Source of the DNA: JAIQGF01 sp051006995
GTDB taxonomy: Bacteria > Acidobacteriota > Terriglobia > Terriglobales > Acidobacteriaceae
Length of the DNA stretch: 64,000 nt
Assembly: GCA_051006995.1 (NCBI GenBank)
Contig: JBPCSQ010000020.1
Coordinates: forward strand, 1 to 64,000
Direction: 5' to 3'
Shown here: piece after piece, positions 1 to 6,736 of the stretch
How the letters are laid out: the number at the start of each line of letters is the position of its first letter
How positions within the stretch are numbered: the first letter of the stretch is position 1
Notes under the pieces: model-generated
Told to the model about the DNA's origin: nothing
The model's database searches: none
The model's input: only the letters and a program-made list of their open reading frames with translations
Position numbers and translations under genes: made by a program

Positions 1-645
1 CTGGCAGTGGAGGACATCAAGGGCATCGTGATCTCGTCGGTGGTGCCGCCCATGGACACCACGCTGCGCGAGGTCTGCGAACAATATTTTCACACCAAGC
101 CGCTGTTCATCGAGCCCGGCGTGAAGACCGGCATGCCGGTGCACTACGACAATCCCGCCGAGGTCGGCGCCGACCGCGTGGTGAACGGCGTGGCGGCGTT
201 CGCGAAATTCGGGGGACCATGCATCGTGGTGGATTTCGGCACGGCCACGACCTTCGACGCCATCTCGCCGAAAGGCGAGTACCTGGGAGGCGTGATCGCG
301 CCCGGGATCGGCATCTCCGCCGACGCGCTGTTTGAGCATACGGCGCGCCTGCCGCGCGTGGACATTCGCAAGCCGGCGCGCATCATCGGCACCAACACCG
401 TCGGCAGCCTGCAATCGGGGCTGTTTTACGGATACCTGGCGCTGGTGGACGGCATTCTGGAACGCCTGATCGCGGAATTGGGCGAGAAGACGAAGGTGGT
501 CGCCACCGGCGGGCTGGGCAGCCTCATCGGCGCGCACTCGCGCTTCATCAGCGAAGTGGACGACCTGCTGACGCTCCACGGCCTGCGCATTATCTGGGAG
601 CGCAACCAGGCGACGGCGAGCGCGAGGAAGAAAACGGCGCGTTAA
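1..645 (+). CDS. coaX: Type III pantothenate kinase, 5' end cut by window
   Basis: This enzyme phosphorylates pantothenate in the first step of coenzyme A synthesis. The reading frame is open to base 1, so the gene is truncated; family members have about 255 residues and 215 are present. The missing part is the N-terminal phosphate-binding segment. Visible family motifs are the second ASKHA phosphate loop VVDFGTATTFDA, the stretch GGVIAPGIGIS, and the late VVATGGLG. The stop codon abuts the word palindrome at 645-714. Type III kinases are the usual form in acidobacteria. No alternative identity is likely. Confidence 0.95.
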   Translation: MAVEDIKGIVISSVVPPMDTTLREVCEQYFHTKPLFIEPGVKTGMPVHYDNPAEVGADRVVNGVAAFAKFGGPCIVVDFGTATTFDAISPKGEYLGGVIAPGIGISADALFEHTARLPRVDIRKPARIIGTNTVGSLQSGLFYGYLALVDGILERLIAELGEKTKVVATGGLGSLIGAHSRFISEVDDLLTLHGLRIIWERNQATASARKKTAR

Positions 646-714
646 CCACGGATTTTCACCGATTTACACGGATAAGCAGGAACCGATCCGTGTTCATCTC
701 TGTTAATCCGTGGT
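645..714. repeat. Intergenic word palindrome, CCACGGAT/ATCCGTGG class
   Basis: The left arm (645-673) and right arm (686-714) are imperfect inverted copies about 29 bases long around a 12-base centre. Each arm carries the words CACGGAT and ATTTACACGGAT or their complements. The coaX stop codon overlaps the first base of the left arm. The next gene starts 14 bases after the right arm. Related words occur at 25061, 27620 and 52597. Confidence 0.75.
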
Positions 715-727
715 TTGTTGTTCTTTT

Positions 728-1456
728 GTGGAAAACTACTTCAATTACTTCACCGAAATCGAGGAGCACTTCCAGCGGCGGCGCGGGACGGTCCTGCTGC
801 TTTCGACGCTCGATTGGGCGCTGATCGAAACCTGGAAGGACGCCGGCATTCCGTTGGAGGCGGTGCTACGCGGGATCGATGCGGCCTTTGAACGCTGGGA
901 GCGCCGTCCGTCGAAGACACGCAAGGTGAACGGCCTCGCCTACTGCGCGCAGGAAGTGTTAGCCGCGGTGGAGGACATCAAGGAAGCGCAAGTCGGCGCC
1001 GACCGCGCCGCGAAGCCCGACGCAGGCTTCAAACCGGAGCAGGTTTCGGCTTACCTGGAGCGCAATGCCGCGCAAATCGAGCAGGCGCGCGCGGGTTTAC
1101 CGGCGGCCGTCCAGCCTCTGGCGACGGCGACCGCCACAACTGTGAAGGAATTGGCGCAAGCCTGTGTGGCCCAGGTCTCGCAGCCGGGTACGCGAGTCGA
1201 AGACGCGCGCCACACCGGGTTGGAAGATTTGGAGCGCCACCTCACCATCCTGGAAGAGAAGCTTTTCGCCGCGCTGCTGGCGTCCACGCCCGACGAGCAA
1301 CTGCTCGCCGTTCGTGCCGACGCCGACCGCGAGCTCGCCCCCTATCGCCGCAACATGGCCGCGCCGCAAATCGAGCAGTTGCAGAAGCAGTACGTCCACA
1401 AGCGGCTGCTGGAGAAATTCCACCTGCCGCGACTTTCTCTCTTCTACATGCAGTGA
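728..1456 (+). CDS. Conserved protein of unknown function
   Basis: A 242-residue soluble protein with no signal peptide or membrane segment. I do not recognise a named domain. The N-terminus (ENYFNYFTEIEEHFQ) followed by an RGT/LSTLDWALIETW segment resembles a family I associate with acidobacteria. The rest is largely helical, Ala/Glu-rich and probably coiled-coil. I chose the GTG at 728 over the one at 710, because 710 lies inside the palindromic repeat and would add six cysteine/valine-rich residues that look like repeat sequence. It precedes rlmD by about 70 bases on the same strand. Confidence 0.7.
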   Translation: MENYFNYFTEIEEHFQRRRGTVLLLSTLDWALIETWKDAGIPLEAVLRGIDAAFERWERRPSKTRKVNGLAYCAQEVLAAVEDIKEAQVGADRAAKPDAGFKPEQVSAYLERNAAQIEQARAGLPAAVQPLATATATTVKELAQACVAQVSQPGTRVEDARHTGLEDLERHLTILEEKLFAALLASTPDEQLLAVRADADRELAPYRRNMAAPQIEQLQKQYVHKRLLEKFHLPRLSLFYMQ

Positions 1457-1512
1457 ACTCATGAGCGACCAGCACTAACTCAACACCCAGAAGGGTGCTT
1501 CTGCGCGACGCA

Positions 1513-1518
1513 TATAAT
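1513..1518 (+). promoter_or_regulatory. -10 box TATAAT directly before rlmD
   Basis: A perfect TATAAT is followed by six bases and the TTG at 1525. Transcription from it would begin at or next to the start codon, giving a leaderless mRNA. No convincing -35 box is seen. The same geometry recurs at many other genes in the window. Confidence 0.5.
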
Positions 1519-1524
1519 CGCTGC

Positions 1525-2856
1525 TTGGAACTCACCATTGAAAAGCTGATTTACGGCGGCGAGGGTCTGGCGCACTTGCCCGCCGACGAGCGTGGCAAAG
1601 GCAAGGCCGTCTTCGTTCCATTCGTGTTGCCGGGCGAACGCGTCGAGGGCACGATTGTCGAAAACAAGCCGGGTTTCGCCCGCGCCTCGCTGGAAAAGAT
1701 CCTCGAACCTGCGCCCGGACGCGCAGCGCCGGGCTGTCCCTACTTTACCGAGTGCGGCGGATGCCAGTACCAGCACATTTCTTACCCGCAGCAGCTTCAG
1801 TCCAAGATGGAAATCCTGCGCGAGACGCTGCGGCGGATTGCGAAGATTGATATTCCCGGGGAGATCGCCCTCCATCCGTCCGAGCCGTGGAACTACCGCA
1901 ACCGCGCGCGCATGCAGGTGCGCCATGAGCCCGAGTTCGCTCTCGGCTACTACCGCTTCGCATCGCACGAGCTGCTTCCGGTGCGCGAGTGTCCCATCAG
2001 CTCGCAGCTGATCAATCGTGCGCTGGCGAAGCTGTGGGCATTGGGCGAAGCAGGCAAAGTGCCGGCGGCGATCACGGAAATTGAATTCTTCGCCGACGCC
2101 GACGATTCCGCACTGCTGCTGGAGCTGACGCTCCCGGGAGAACTGCGAGATGCGCAACCGGCGTGGAAAGAATTGGCTGACTTCGCGCGCAGCGTCCGCC
2201 AGCACGTGCCGGAAATCGCAGGTGTAGTCCCTTTCCATGCGGCGAGTGGGAAACCGGATTCTCTTCCGCGGCCGATCAAAATTCCCAAGGAACACGCCCC
2301 CTCATTCGGCGCCGAAGCGCTGAAATATCGCACAAAGTCTGCACAATATCGCGTTGCCGCCGGCTCGTTTTTTCAGGCCAACCGGTTTCTGGTGGACGAA
2401 ATGGTAAACCTGGTCACCGGCGACCGCAGCGGTGGCTTCGCCCTCGACATGTACGCCGGCGTCGGCCTGTTTTCCCTGGCTCTGGCGAAGAACTTCCGCC
2501 AGGTGGCGGCGGTCGAGTCGGCGCCGGCTTCGTTTCGCGATCTGAAGTCGAACGCGCCGCCGAATGTTCGCGCCTACCAGGTTGCTGCCCACCGCTTTCT
2601 TGCCGAAGTCCCGCCGGAAACGCGTTTCGATTATGTTGTCGTGGATCCGCCGCGCGGTGGATTAGGTGAGAACGCGGCCATGGCTGCGGCCAAGTTGAAG
2701 GCGCCACAGTTCACTTATGTTTCCTGCGATCCGGCCACTCTGGCCCGCGATCTTCGGGTGATGACGCGGGCGGGATACCGAATCACGCGCGTGCATCTGC
2801 TCGATCTGTTCCCGCAGACCTTCCACATCGAAACTGTCGTTCAGTTGGAGCTGTAA
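1525..2856 (+). CDS. rlmD: 23S rRNA (uracil-C5)-methyltransferase, RlmD/RumA type
   Basis: A 443-residue SAM-dependent enzyme that makes m5U in 23S rRNA (TrmA/RumA superfamily). A short TRAM-like N-terminus is followed by the iron-sulfur cluster cysteines in CPYFTECGGCQYQH near residues 71-84. The SAM-binding loop MYAGVGLFS is near residue 310, the motif VVDPPRGG near 374, and the catalytic cysteine in YVSCDPATLARD near 402. The frame extends to GTG 1495, but TTG 1525 starts at LTIEKLIYGGEG, where homologues begin, and lies six bases after a TATAAT. The tRNA-modifying paralogue TrmA/RlmCD cannot be excluded as the exact specificity. Confidence 0.92.
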   Translation: MELTIEKLIYGGEGLAHLPADERGKGKAVFVPFVLPGERVEGTIVENKPGFARASLEKILEPAPGRAAPGCPYFTECGGCQYQHISYPQQLQSKMEILRETLRRIAKIDIPGEIALHPSEPWNYRNRARMQVRHEPEFALGYYRFASHELLPVRECPISSQLINRALAKLWALGEAGKVPAAITEIEFFADADDSALLLELTLPGELRDAQPAWKELADFARSVRQHVPEIAGVVPFHAASGKPDSLPRPIKIPKEHAPSFGAEALKYRTKSAQYRVAAGSFFQANRFLVDEMVNLVTGDRSGGFALDMYAGVGLFSLALAKNFRQVAAVESAPASFRDLKSNAPPNVRAYQVAAHRFLAEVPPETRFDYVVVDPPRGGLGENAAMAAAKLKAPQFTYVSCDPATLARDLRVMTRAGYRITRVHLLDLFPQTFHIETVVQLEL

Positions 2857-3019
2857 TCTTCGAAGATCCCCACCTAGCCCCTCGCTTCGGCCCTGCACGA
2901 CATGGGTTCAGGTGACCTCTGGCCAATGCCTTCCGTCGCATGCCGCTTATCTTCCGTAACAAGACAAACAGCGGCCCAGGCATCATCCTAGGAAACTGCG
3001 ACTGACGTTCTGTTCCGAC

Positions 3020-3577
3020 ATGGCAACTCCCCCCAAGCCGCCATTGAGGCCCAAGCGCTTTGCGCTGGAACTGCCACTGGAGTTCCGCCGGTACGACAGC
3101 GACCGCTGGTGGGCGGGCAGAAGCGAAGACATCAGCGCCAACGGCCTTCTGTTCCGTTCCCGCAACCCTGTGCCGCCGTTAACCCCCCTCGATGTGAAGC
3201 TGGAATTGCCGTCATCTCTGGCCGGAGACGCTACGGTTCGCTTGCTGTGTTCGGGGTACGTCGTGCGAACCATGGCCCCGGAGACTCCGTCCGACGAGGC
3301 CAGAATCGCGGCTACGTTCTTCGACTTTCACCTGAGCAATGGCAAAGGCGGGCCCATGTCCGAGCTGCGACAAGCGCAGCGCTTGGCCATGCAAAGTGAA
3401 GTAGCGAGGCTGTTCCATCGCCTCAACACGTTGCTGTTCCTCATCCAGGGCAATGCTGAACTCGTTTCCCTGGAACCAGGCAACGAATTGAAGGTGCGCG
3501 AGCTTACAACGCGGGTACTGCACGCCGCGGAGGATGCGTCGGCCACCGTGCGCACCCTGGCAGAAGCGCTGAAGTAG
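3020..3577 (+). CDS. PilZ domain fused to a histidine-kinase-like dimerisation helix
   Basis: This 185-residue cytoplasmic protein starts with a PilZ domain (about residues 8-115), the c-di-GMP binding fold. The motif DISANG matches the DxSxxG signature. The arginine motif before it is weak, RPKR rather than RxxxR, so binding is uncertain. Residues about 120-185 look like the dimerisation/phosphoacceptor hairpin of a histidine kinase. FHRLNTLLFLIQGNAEL resembles the H-box HDLNNLLTxIxGNAEL and keeps the histidine. No ATPase domain follows. It lies back-to-tail with another PilZ gene (3602-3967, opposite strand) and upstream of a cyclic-dinucleotide riboswitch. Confidence 0.75.
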   Translation: MATPPKPPLRPKRFALELPLEFRRYDSDRWWAGRSEDISANGLLFRSRNPVPPLTPLDVKLELPSSLAGDATVRLLCSGYVVRTMAPETPSDEARIAATFFDFHLSNGKGGPMSELRQAQRLAMQSEVARLFHRLNTLLFLIQGNAELVSLEPGNELKVRELTTRVLHAAEDASATVRTLAEALK

Positions 3578-3601
3578 AGGCAGGGTGCCGGCGATGTTGG
3601 G

Positions 3602-3967
3602 CTATGCGCCCTGCGCTTCCTGCTTGGTAAATTCTCGCCATGCAACCGGCAAAACCCTCTTTTCCAACTCGATCGTCGTGATGTGCACAGCTACGCCGAG
3701 GCTGTCCATTGCCGCGCGCGCGCCGGCTTCGATCCGAACGACAGTTCCCTTGCAGAGTGCGCGTGTACTTTTGCCGGCGCTGAACGGCATAAGCACCTTG
3801 AATTCCACCGCCTGACCGATGCTCAGGGGCGCGTCGGTATAGAAATACATGCCGCCTTGACTGACATCGCGGGTAATCCCTTTGGCCTCAGTTGGAACGG
3901 AAAAAATAACCGGCAATTGGAATTGTGAACGTGGGTTGCTGCGCCTGTCTTGAGGGGCCGAATGCAT
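3602..3967 (-). CDS. Single-domain PilZ protein
   Basis: A 121-residue protein that consists almost entirely of a PilZ domain. Both c-di-GMP binding signatures are present: RSNPR (RxxxR) near residue 10 and DVSQGG (DxSxxG) near residue 35. It should therefore bind c-di-GMP, unlike its less canonical neighbour. No output domain is attached, so it probably acts by protein-protein contact, as small PilZ adaptors do. It is convergent with the PilZ gene at 3020-3577 (24-base gap) and divergent from the riboswitch at 4254. Confidence 0.85.
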   Translation of the reverse strand: MHSAPQDRRSNPRSQFQLPVIFSVPTEAKGITRDVSQGGMYFYTDAPLSIGQAVEFKVLMPFSAGKSTRALCKGTVVRIEAGARAAMDSLGVAVHITTIELEKRVLPVAWREFTKQEAQGA

Positions 3968-4094
3968 AGAAGTACCTTGGGTTGGAATTGACGCAGGCGC
4001 AGGGATAACTTAGACCGGCAGGGCTGCGTGCGGGAGTATCTGTCAAGGTGCGTGTTGCGCGCGAAGGGCTGTCATCGCCAACACTAGCCTCCGT

Positions 4095-4126
4095 ACATCG
4101 AAACCGTGGTTCCGTTGGAGCGGTAA
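4095..4126 (+). pseudogene. Short remnant matching the 3' end of rlmD
   Basis: These 32 bases match the last 32 bases of rlmD (2825-2856) at 28 positions, including the stop codon. In the same frame they read IETVVPLER-stop against IETVVQLEL-stop. Nothing upstream of 4095 continues the similarity. It is best read as the tail of a decayed second TrmA/RlmD-family gene or a partial duplication. The match is short, so chance or a shared short motif is possible. Confidence 0.4.
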
Positions 4127-4253
4127 CGTGAAACGAGAACCCTCAATCCGCAATGGCCTGCCTCTCCTTCAAGGAATGCCCGATCTGGGAACTAGGATCG
4201 AATACATAATGACGTGTTATCACTGACAACAGCGGCCTTCCAGTTAAAATGTA

Positions 4254-4356
4254 GCGGAGAAGAAAAACTAAACTCCGCGTGAGCGGGGGACAGAAAGCCA
4301 CGGGTCTTTGAGCAAGGCCGACCCGAAGGTGGGCTTAAAGATAGCCGAGTTGCCGC
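4254..4356 (+). promoter_or_regulatory. GEMM-I cyclic-dinucleotide riboswitch, A20 (cGAMP-type) variant
   Basis: The aptamer elements appear in order. P1 pairs GCGG (4254-4257) with CCGC (4353-4356). The core strand is ACUAAAC. P2 is CUCCGC/GCGGGG capped by the GNRA tetraloop GUGA (4279-4282). The conserved GGACAGAAAGCC joins P2 to P3. P3 begins GGGUCUUU and closes with AAAGAUAGCC, then GAGUUGCC completes the core. Counting from the conserved AAAC, the base equivalent to G20 of the Vibrio Vc2 RNA is adenine (4267). In the GEMM-I family A20 marks RNAs that respond to 3',3'-cGAMP or to both ligands. It precedes a terminator and a small secreted protein. Confidence 0.88.
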
Positions 4357-4395
4357 AGGCAGCAGCGTAACTGCAGCCGGTGGAGACTCGGTTTT
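4345..4395 (+). terminator. Riboswitch expression platform: intrinsic terminator overlapping the aptamer
   Basis: The outer stem CCGAGT (4345-4350) pairs with ACTCGG (4386-4391) and is followed by TTTT. An inner hairpin GGC-A-GCAG / CTGC-A-GCC spans 4358-4378. The 5' side of the outer stem is part of the aptamer core (GCCGAGUUGCC), so ligand-bound aptamer and terminator are mutually exclusive. This predicts that ligand turns transcription on. The T-run is short, so termination may be partial. Confidence 0.7.
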
Positions 4396-4449
4396 GTGCT
4401 TGAGAGCTACTCCATTTTCAGAGGCACTAAGCGAACCTTGAGTGCGCCT

Positions 4450-4764
4450 GTGACGAGACGATACTCGGTCGTTGCCTTTTCGTTAATTCTGATCTTCGGG
4501 CTCTCTCTGGGTATTCCCGGGGAAGACTCGCCGGGGACTGCCTACGATGAGTCAGAGACAGCGCCCTGCGAGAGCACTCCTCTTTTCCGAAGCGCAATGC
4601 CGCGAGTGAATGCTTGCGGGCCTAGGTCCACGCTGAACCAGGTTCTGCCGCTCCGATTTAGCTCTTGCACCGCGGGCTGCAAACCAGACCGCGCGCTGAA
4701 GGCAGGGCTGGCAAACATTAACTCCCATTCCCTCACCCCCGTTAATCAGACTCTTCGTTGTTAG
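4450..4764 (+). CDS. Small secreted protein under the riboswitch
   Basis: An open frame of about 104 residues from GTG 4450; it also stays open to GTG 4396 just after the terminator. It has a basic start (TRRYS), a hydrophobic stretch (VVAFSLILIFGLSLG) and then TAYDESE and ESTPLF. I recall this pattern, and a C-terminal end like SLTxxNxTLRC, from short secreted acidobacterial proteins, but I cannot name the family. It has several cysteines and no enzyme motif. It is the first frame after the riboswitch, so it is probably its target together with the gene at 4852. No clear ribosome binding site is visible, and both the reality and start of the gene are uncertain. Confidence 0.5.
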   Translation: MTRRYSVVAFSLILIFGLSLGIPGEDSPGTAYDESETAPCESTPLFRSAMPRVNACGPRSTLNQVLPLRFSSCTAGCKPDRALKAGLANINSHSLTPVNQTLRC

Positions 4765-4851
4765 AGATTCCGCGACCCAAATTCCTGTACACAGCCTTTT
4801 TCGATCGACCGAAGAGGTAATTCTCGACTCGGAAGAGTCAAGGAGAATGGT

Positions 4852-6195
4852 ATGCGGAAGGGAATGAGATTGATGGCTCTCGCGATTGGCATCATCATCG
4901 CCGGGAGTTGGGCCGGTCAGGCCCAAGCACAGACCGTTGACTGCTACCAGGCGCTGCCCGGCTGCCTGGACAGCAGCTTCGGCGTCAACGGCAGGGTGAC
5001 CACGCCTGCCGACATGAAGATCGCAGCACTCGCCATTCAGAACATTACAGTCGGTAACGTGGTCGAACAGCGCATTGTCGCGGTCGGCACCGTTTCGACA
5101 ACCGTCCGCAGGAAGACCGTGCGGACCTGGAAGATTGCACGCTATCTGCCCAATGGGCAACCCGACATTTCCTTCGGCAGTGGCGGCAGCGTCCAGACGA
5201 CGTTTCCCTACGGCAACGGATTGGCCCATGCGGTGATAGTGCAACCTGACAACAAATTGCTCGTCGCTGGTGAAGGCTACTTGCTTAAGAGCTTTGCAAG
5301 TGCACCCATGGGCGTGCCCGTGGTGGCCCGTTACCAGGCTAATGGCGCACTCGATGCCAGCTTCGGTTCCGGAGGAATGGTAGGCGTGCCATACGGCAAA
5401 CATGCGGGCGCTACGTACCGTCTCGCCCTTCAAACGGACGGCAAGATCGTGGCCACAAACTGCTACATCTACACGTGCCGGATGGGCGTGTTCCGCCTGA
5501 GCGCGAACGGCAAATTGGATACGAGCTTCAATAGCGGAGGTACGGTTCCTGGCATCTACGTCCACGAAGCTGTCCCAAGTAACGGGAACGGGATAGGCAT
5601 TCAGACCGTGGCAGGAGAAGAGCGAATCGTGGTTGCCGGACACATGCTGGATGTCAATAGCCGCAATACCGGGACAGTGTGGCGGTTCACCAGTGGAGGA
5701 CTGCCCGACACCAGCTTCGGCGGTTCGGGATGGATAACCACGGACTTTTTCGGCTATGCGAGTTATTACTACGCTATGGCGGTCGATGCCTCCGACCGGG
5801 TGCTTGCCGTCGGTTACGCTGAGGGTAATGACGGACGGCTGGTCATGGCACGCTACCAGGTCAACGGAGATTTGGATTCCGGTTTTGGTATCGGGGGAAC
5901 AGTCCTTCCCGCTCCGCGTCTGACATCCGACGGTGCCTGGGCGGTTGCAATCCAGAGCGATCAGCGCATTCTATTGGGAGGGGAGAGCTACCAGCGCCTA
6001 GGCCAAAGCAGTACTTCGTACACTGCCAATTGGAGGTTTGATGCCACTGGCTGGCCCGATTATTCGTTCGGAACCGGCGGCTGGGTGACGACTGACTCCA
6101 AGCTTGGCGACTATGGCTTCAGCCCGCTGGTACTGCAGACCGACGGCAAGTTCGTGACTGCTGGCGGTACTGCTCTGGCGCGGTACTACCAGTAG
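4852..6195 (+). CDS. Secreted delta-60 repeat protein
   Basis: A 447-residue protein with a signal peptide (MRKGMRLMALAIGIIIAG, cleavage probably after AQA near residue 27). The remainder is about seven copies of the delta-60 repeat, a beta-propeller-like unit. Each copy has a DxSFGxGG turn followed by an LQxDGKI(V/L)xxG strand, for example LDSSFGVNG, PDISFGSGG and LDASFGSGG. Such proteins are surface or secreted and have no assigned enzyme activity. AAGGAG lies a few bases before the ATG, which supports the start. The transcript may come from the riboswitch-controlled promoter about 450 bases upstream. A strong hairpin terminates it. Confidence 0.88.
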   Translation: MRKGMRLMALAIGIIIAGSWAGQAQAQTVDCYQALPGCLDSSFGVNGRVTTPADMKIAALAIQNITVGNVVEQRIVAVGTVSTTVRRKTVRTWKIARYLPNGQPDISFGSGGSVQTTFPYGNGLAHAVIVQPDNKLLVAGEGYLLKSFASAPMGVPVVARYQANGALDASFGSGGMVGVPYGKHAGATYRLALQTDGKIVATNCYIYTCRMGVFRLSANGKLDTSFNSGGTVPGIYVHEAVPSNGNGIGIQTVAGEERIVVAGHMLDVNSRNTGTVWRFTSGGLPDTSFGGSGWITTDFFGYASYYYAMAVDASDRVLAVGYAEGNDGRLVMARYQVNGDLDSGFGIGGTVLPAPRLTSDGAWAVAIQSDQRILLGGESYQRLGQSSTSYTANWRFDATGWPDYSFGTGGWVTTDSKLGDYGFSPLVLQTDGKFVTAGGTALARYYQ

Positions 6196-6241
6196 CTGGA
6201 ATCTGTTTTACGCTGCCATGCGTCAATTCAAATACAAATGG

Positions 6242-6270
6242 GGCGCTGCTTCTTGCGGCGCCTCATTTTT
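6242..6270 (+). terminator. Intrinsic terminator after the delta-60 gene
   Basis: GGCGC (6242-6246) pairs with GCGCC (6258-6262), followed by TCATTTTT. A longer flanking pairing GCTGCCAT / ATGGCAGC encloses it. It lies about 45 bases after the stop codon. Confidence 0.65.
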
Positions 6271-6736
6271 CTGATGGCAGCGGCGGCCACCCATCATTTT
6301 AGGAGCATTGGCGATCAATCGCCTTAGCATGCCAGGCCGCGTGCGCGTTACTCGACTCGGAACAGTTTTACGCGTCCCATTTTGGGGACTTGCCACCCCT
6401 CAATAGCAACTTTTTCTCTTGCTATCACAGACAAGCTTCCCCACACGGCGCTACCTTAAGTCTGCGCACCGTGCGCTCTCGTGGTTGTGTCTTTGCAACC
6501 ATAAGCGCACTTCGGTCGTCATGTACGCCGCCTGCCCCTGTCCGCTGCGCTTCCAAATCAAGTTCAGCTGTGTAACCGGTTTTATTTTCAAGATTTTAGC
6601 CGTAACTACCAGCGTCTCAAGATTTTGCCAGGATCTTCTTGCCAAATTCCTGATTCGAAAGGATCGGGGTGGGGGGAGGGGGGTACCCACACCACCTCCG
6701 CCCCCGCCGGAGCGGCTTCCGGCGCTACTGGCGGCG
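6271..6736. other. Non-coding stretch before comEC
   Basis: No convincing gene is seen in this interval. The comEC reading frame is open through most of it, but the translated residues are low-complexity, cysteine-rich and unlike the family. The G-run near 6666 is the only distinctive element. Unresolved here are the comEC promoter and possibly its true start. Confidence 0.4.
6666..6683 (+). other. G-run with quadruplex potential upstream of comEC
   Basis: The top strand reads four G, T, six G, A, six G, which can supply four runs of at least three guanines. It lies about 55 bases before the likely comEC start and would be in its 5' leader. The following C-rich stretch can pair with it as a competing structure. 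Confidence 0.4.

Noticed and set aside
1480..2295. A 271-codon minus-strand frame inside rlmD
   Set aside because: Shadow of a well-supported gene; no ribosome site and no recognisable motif.
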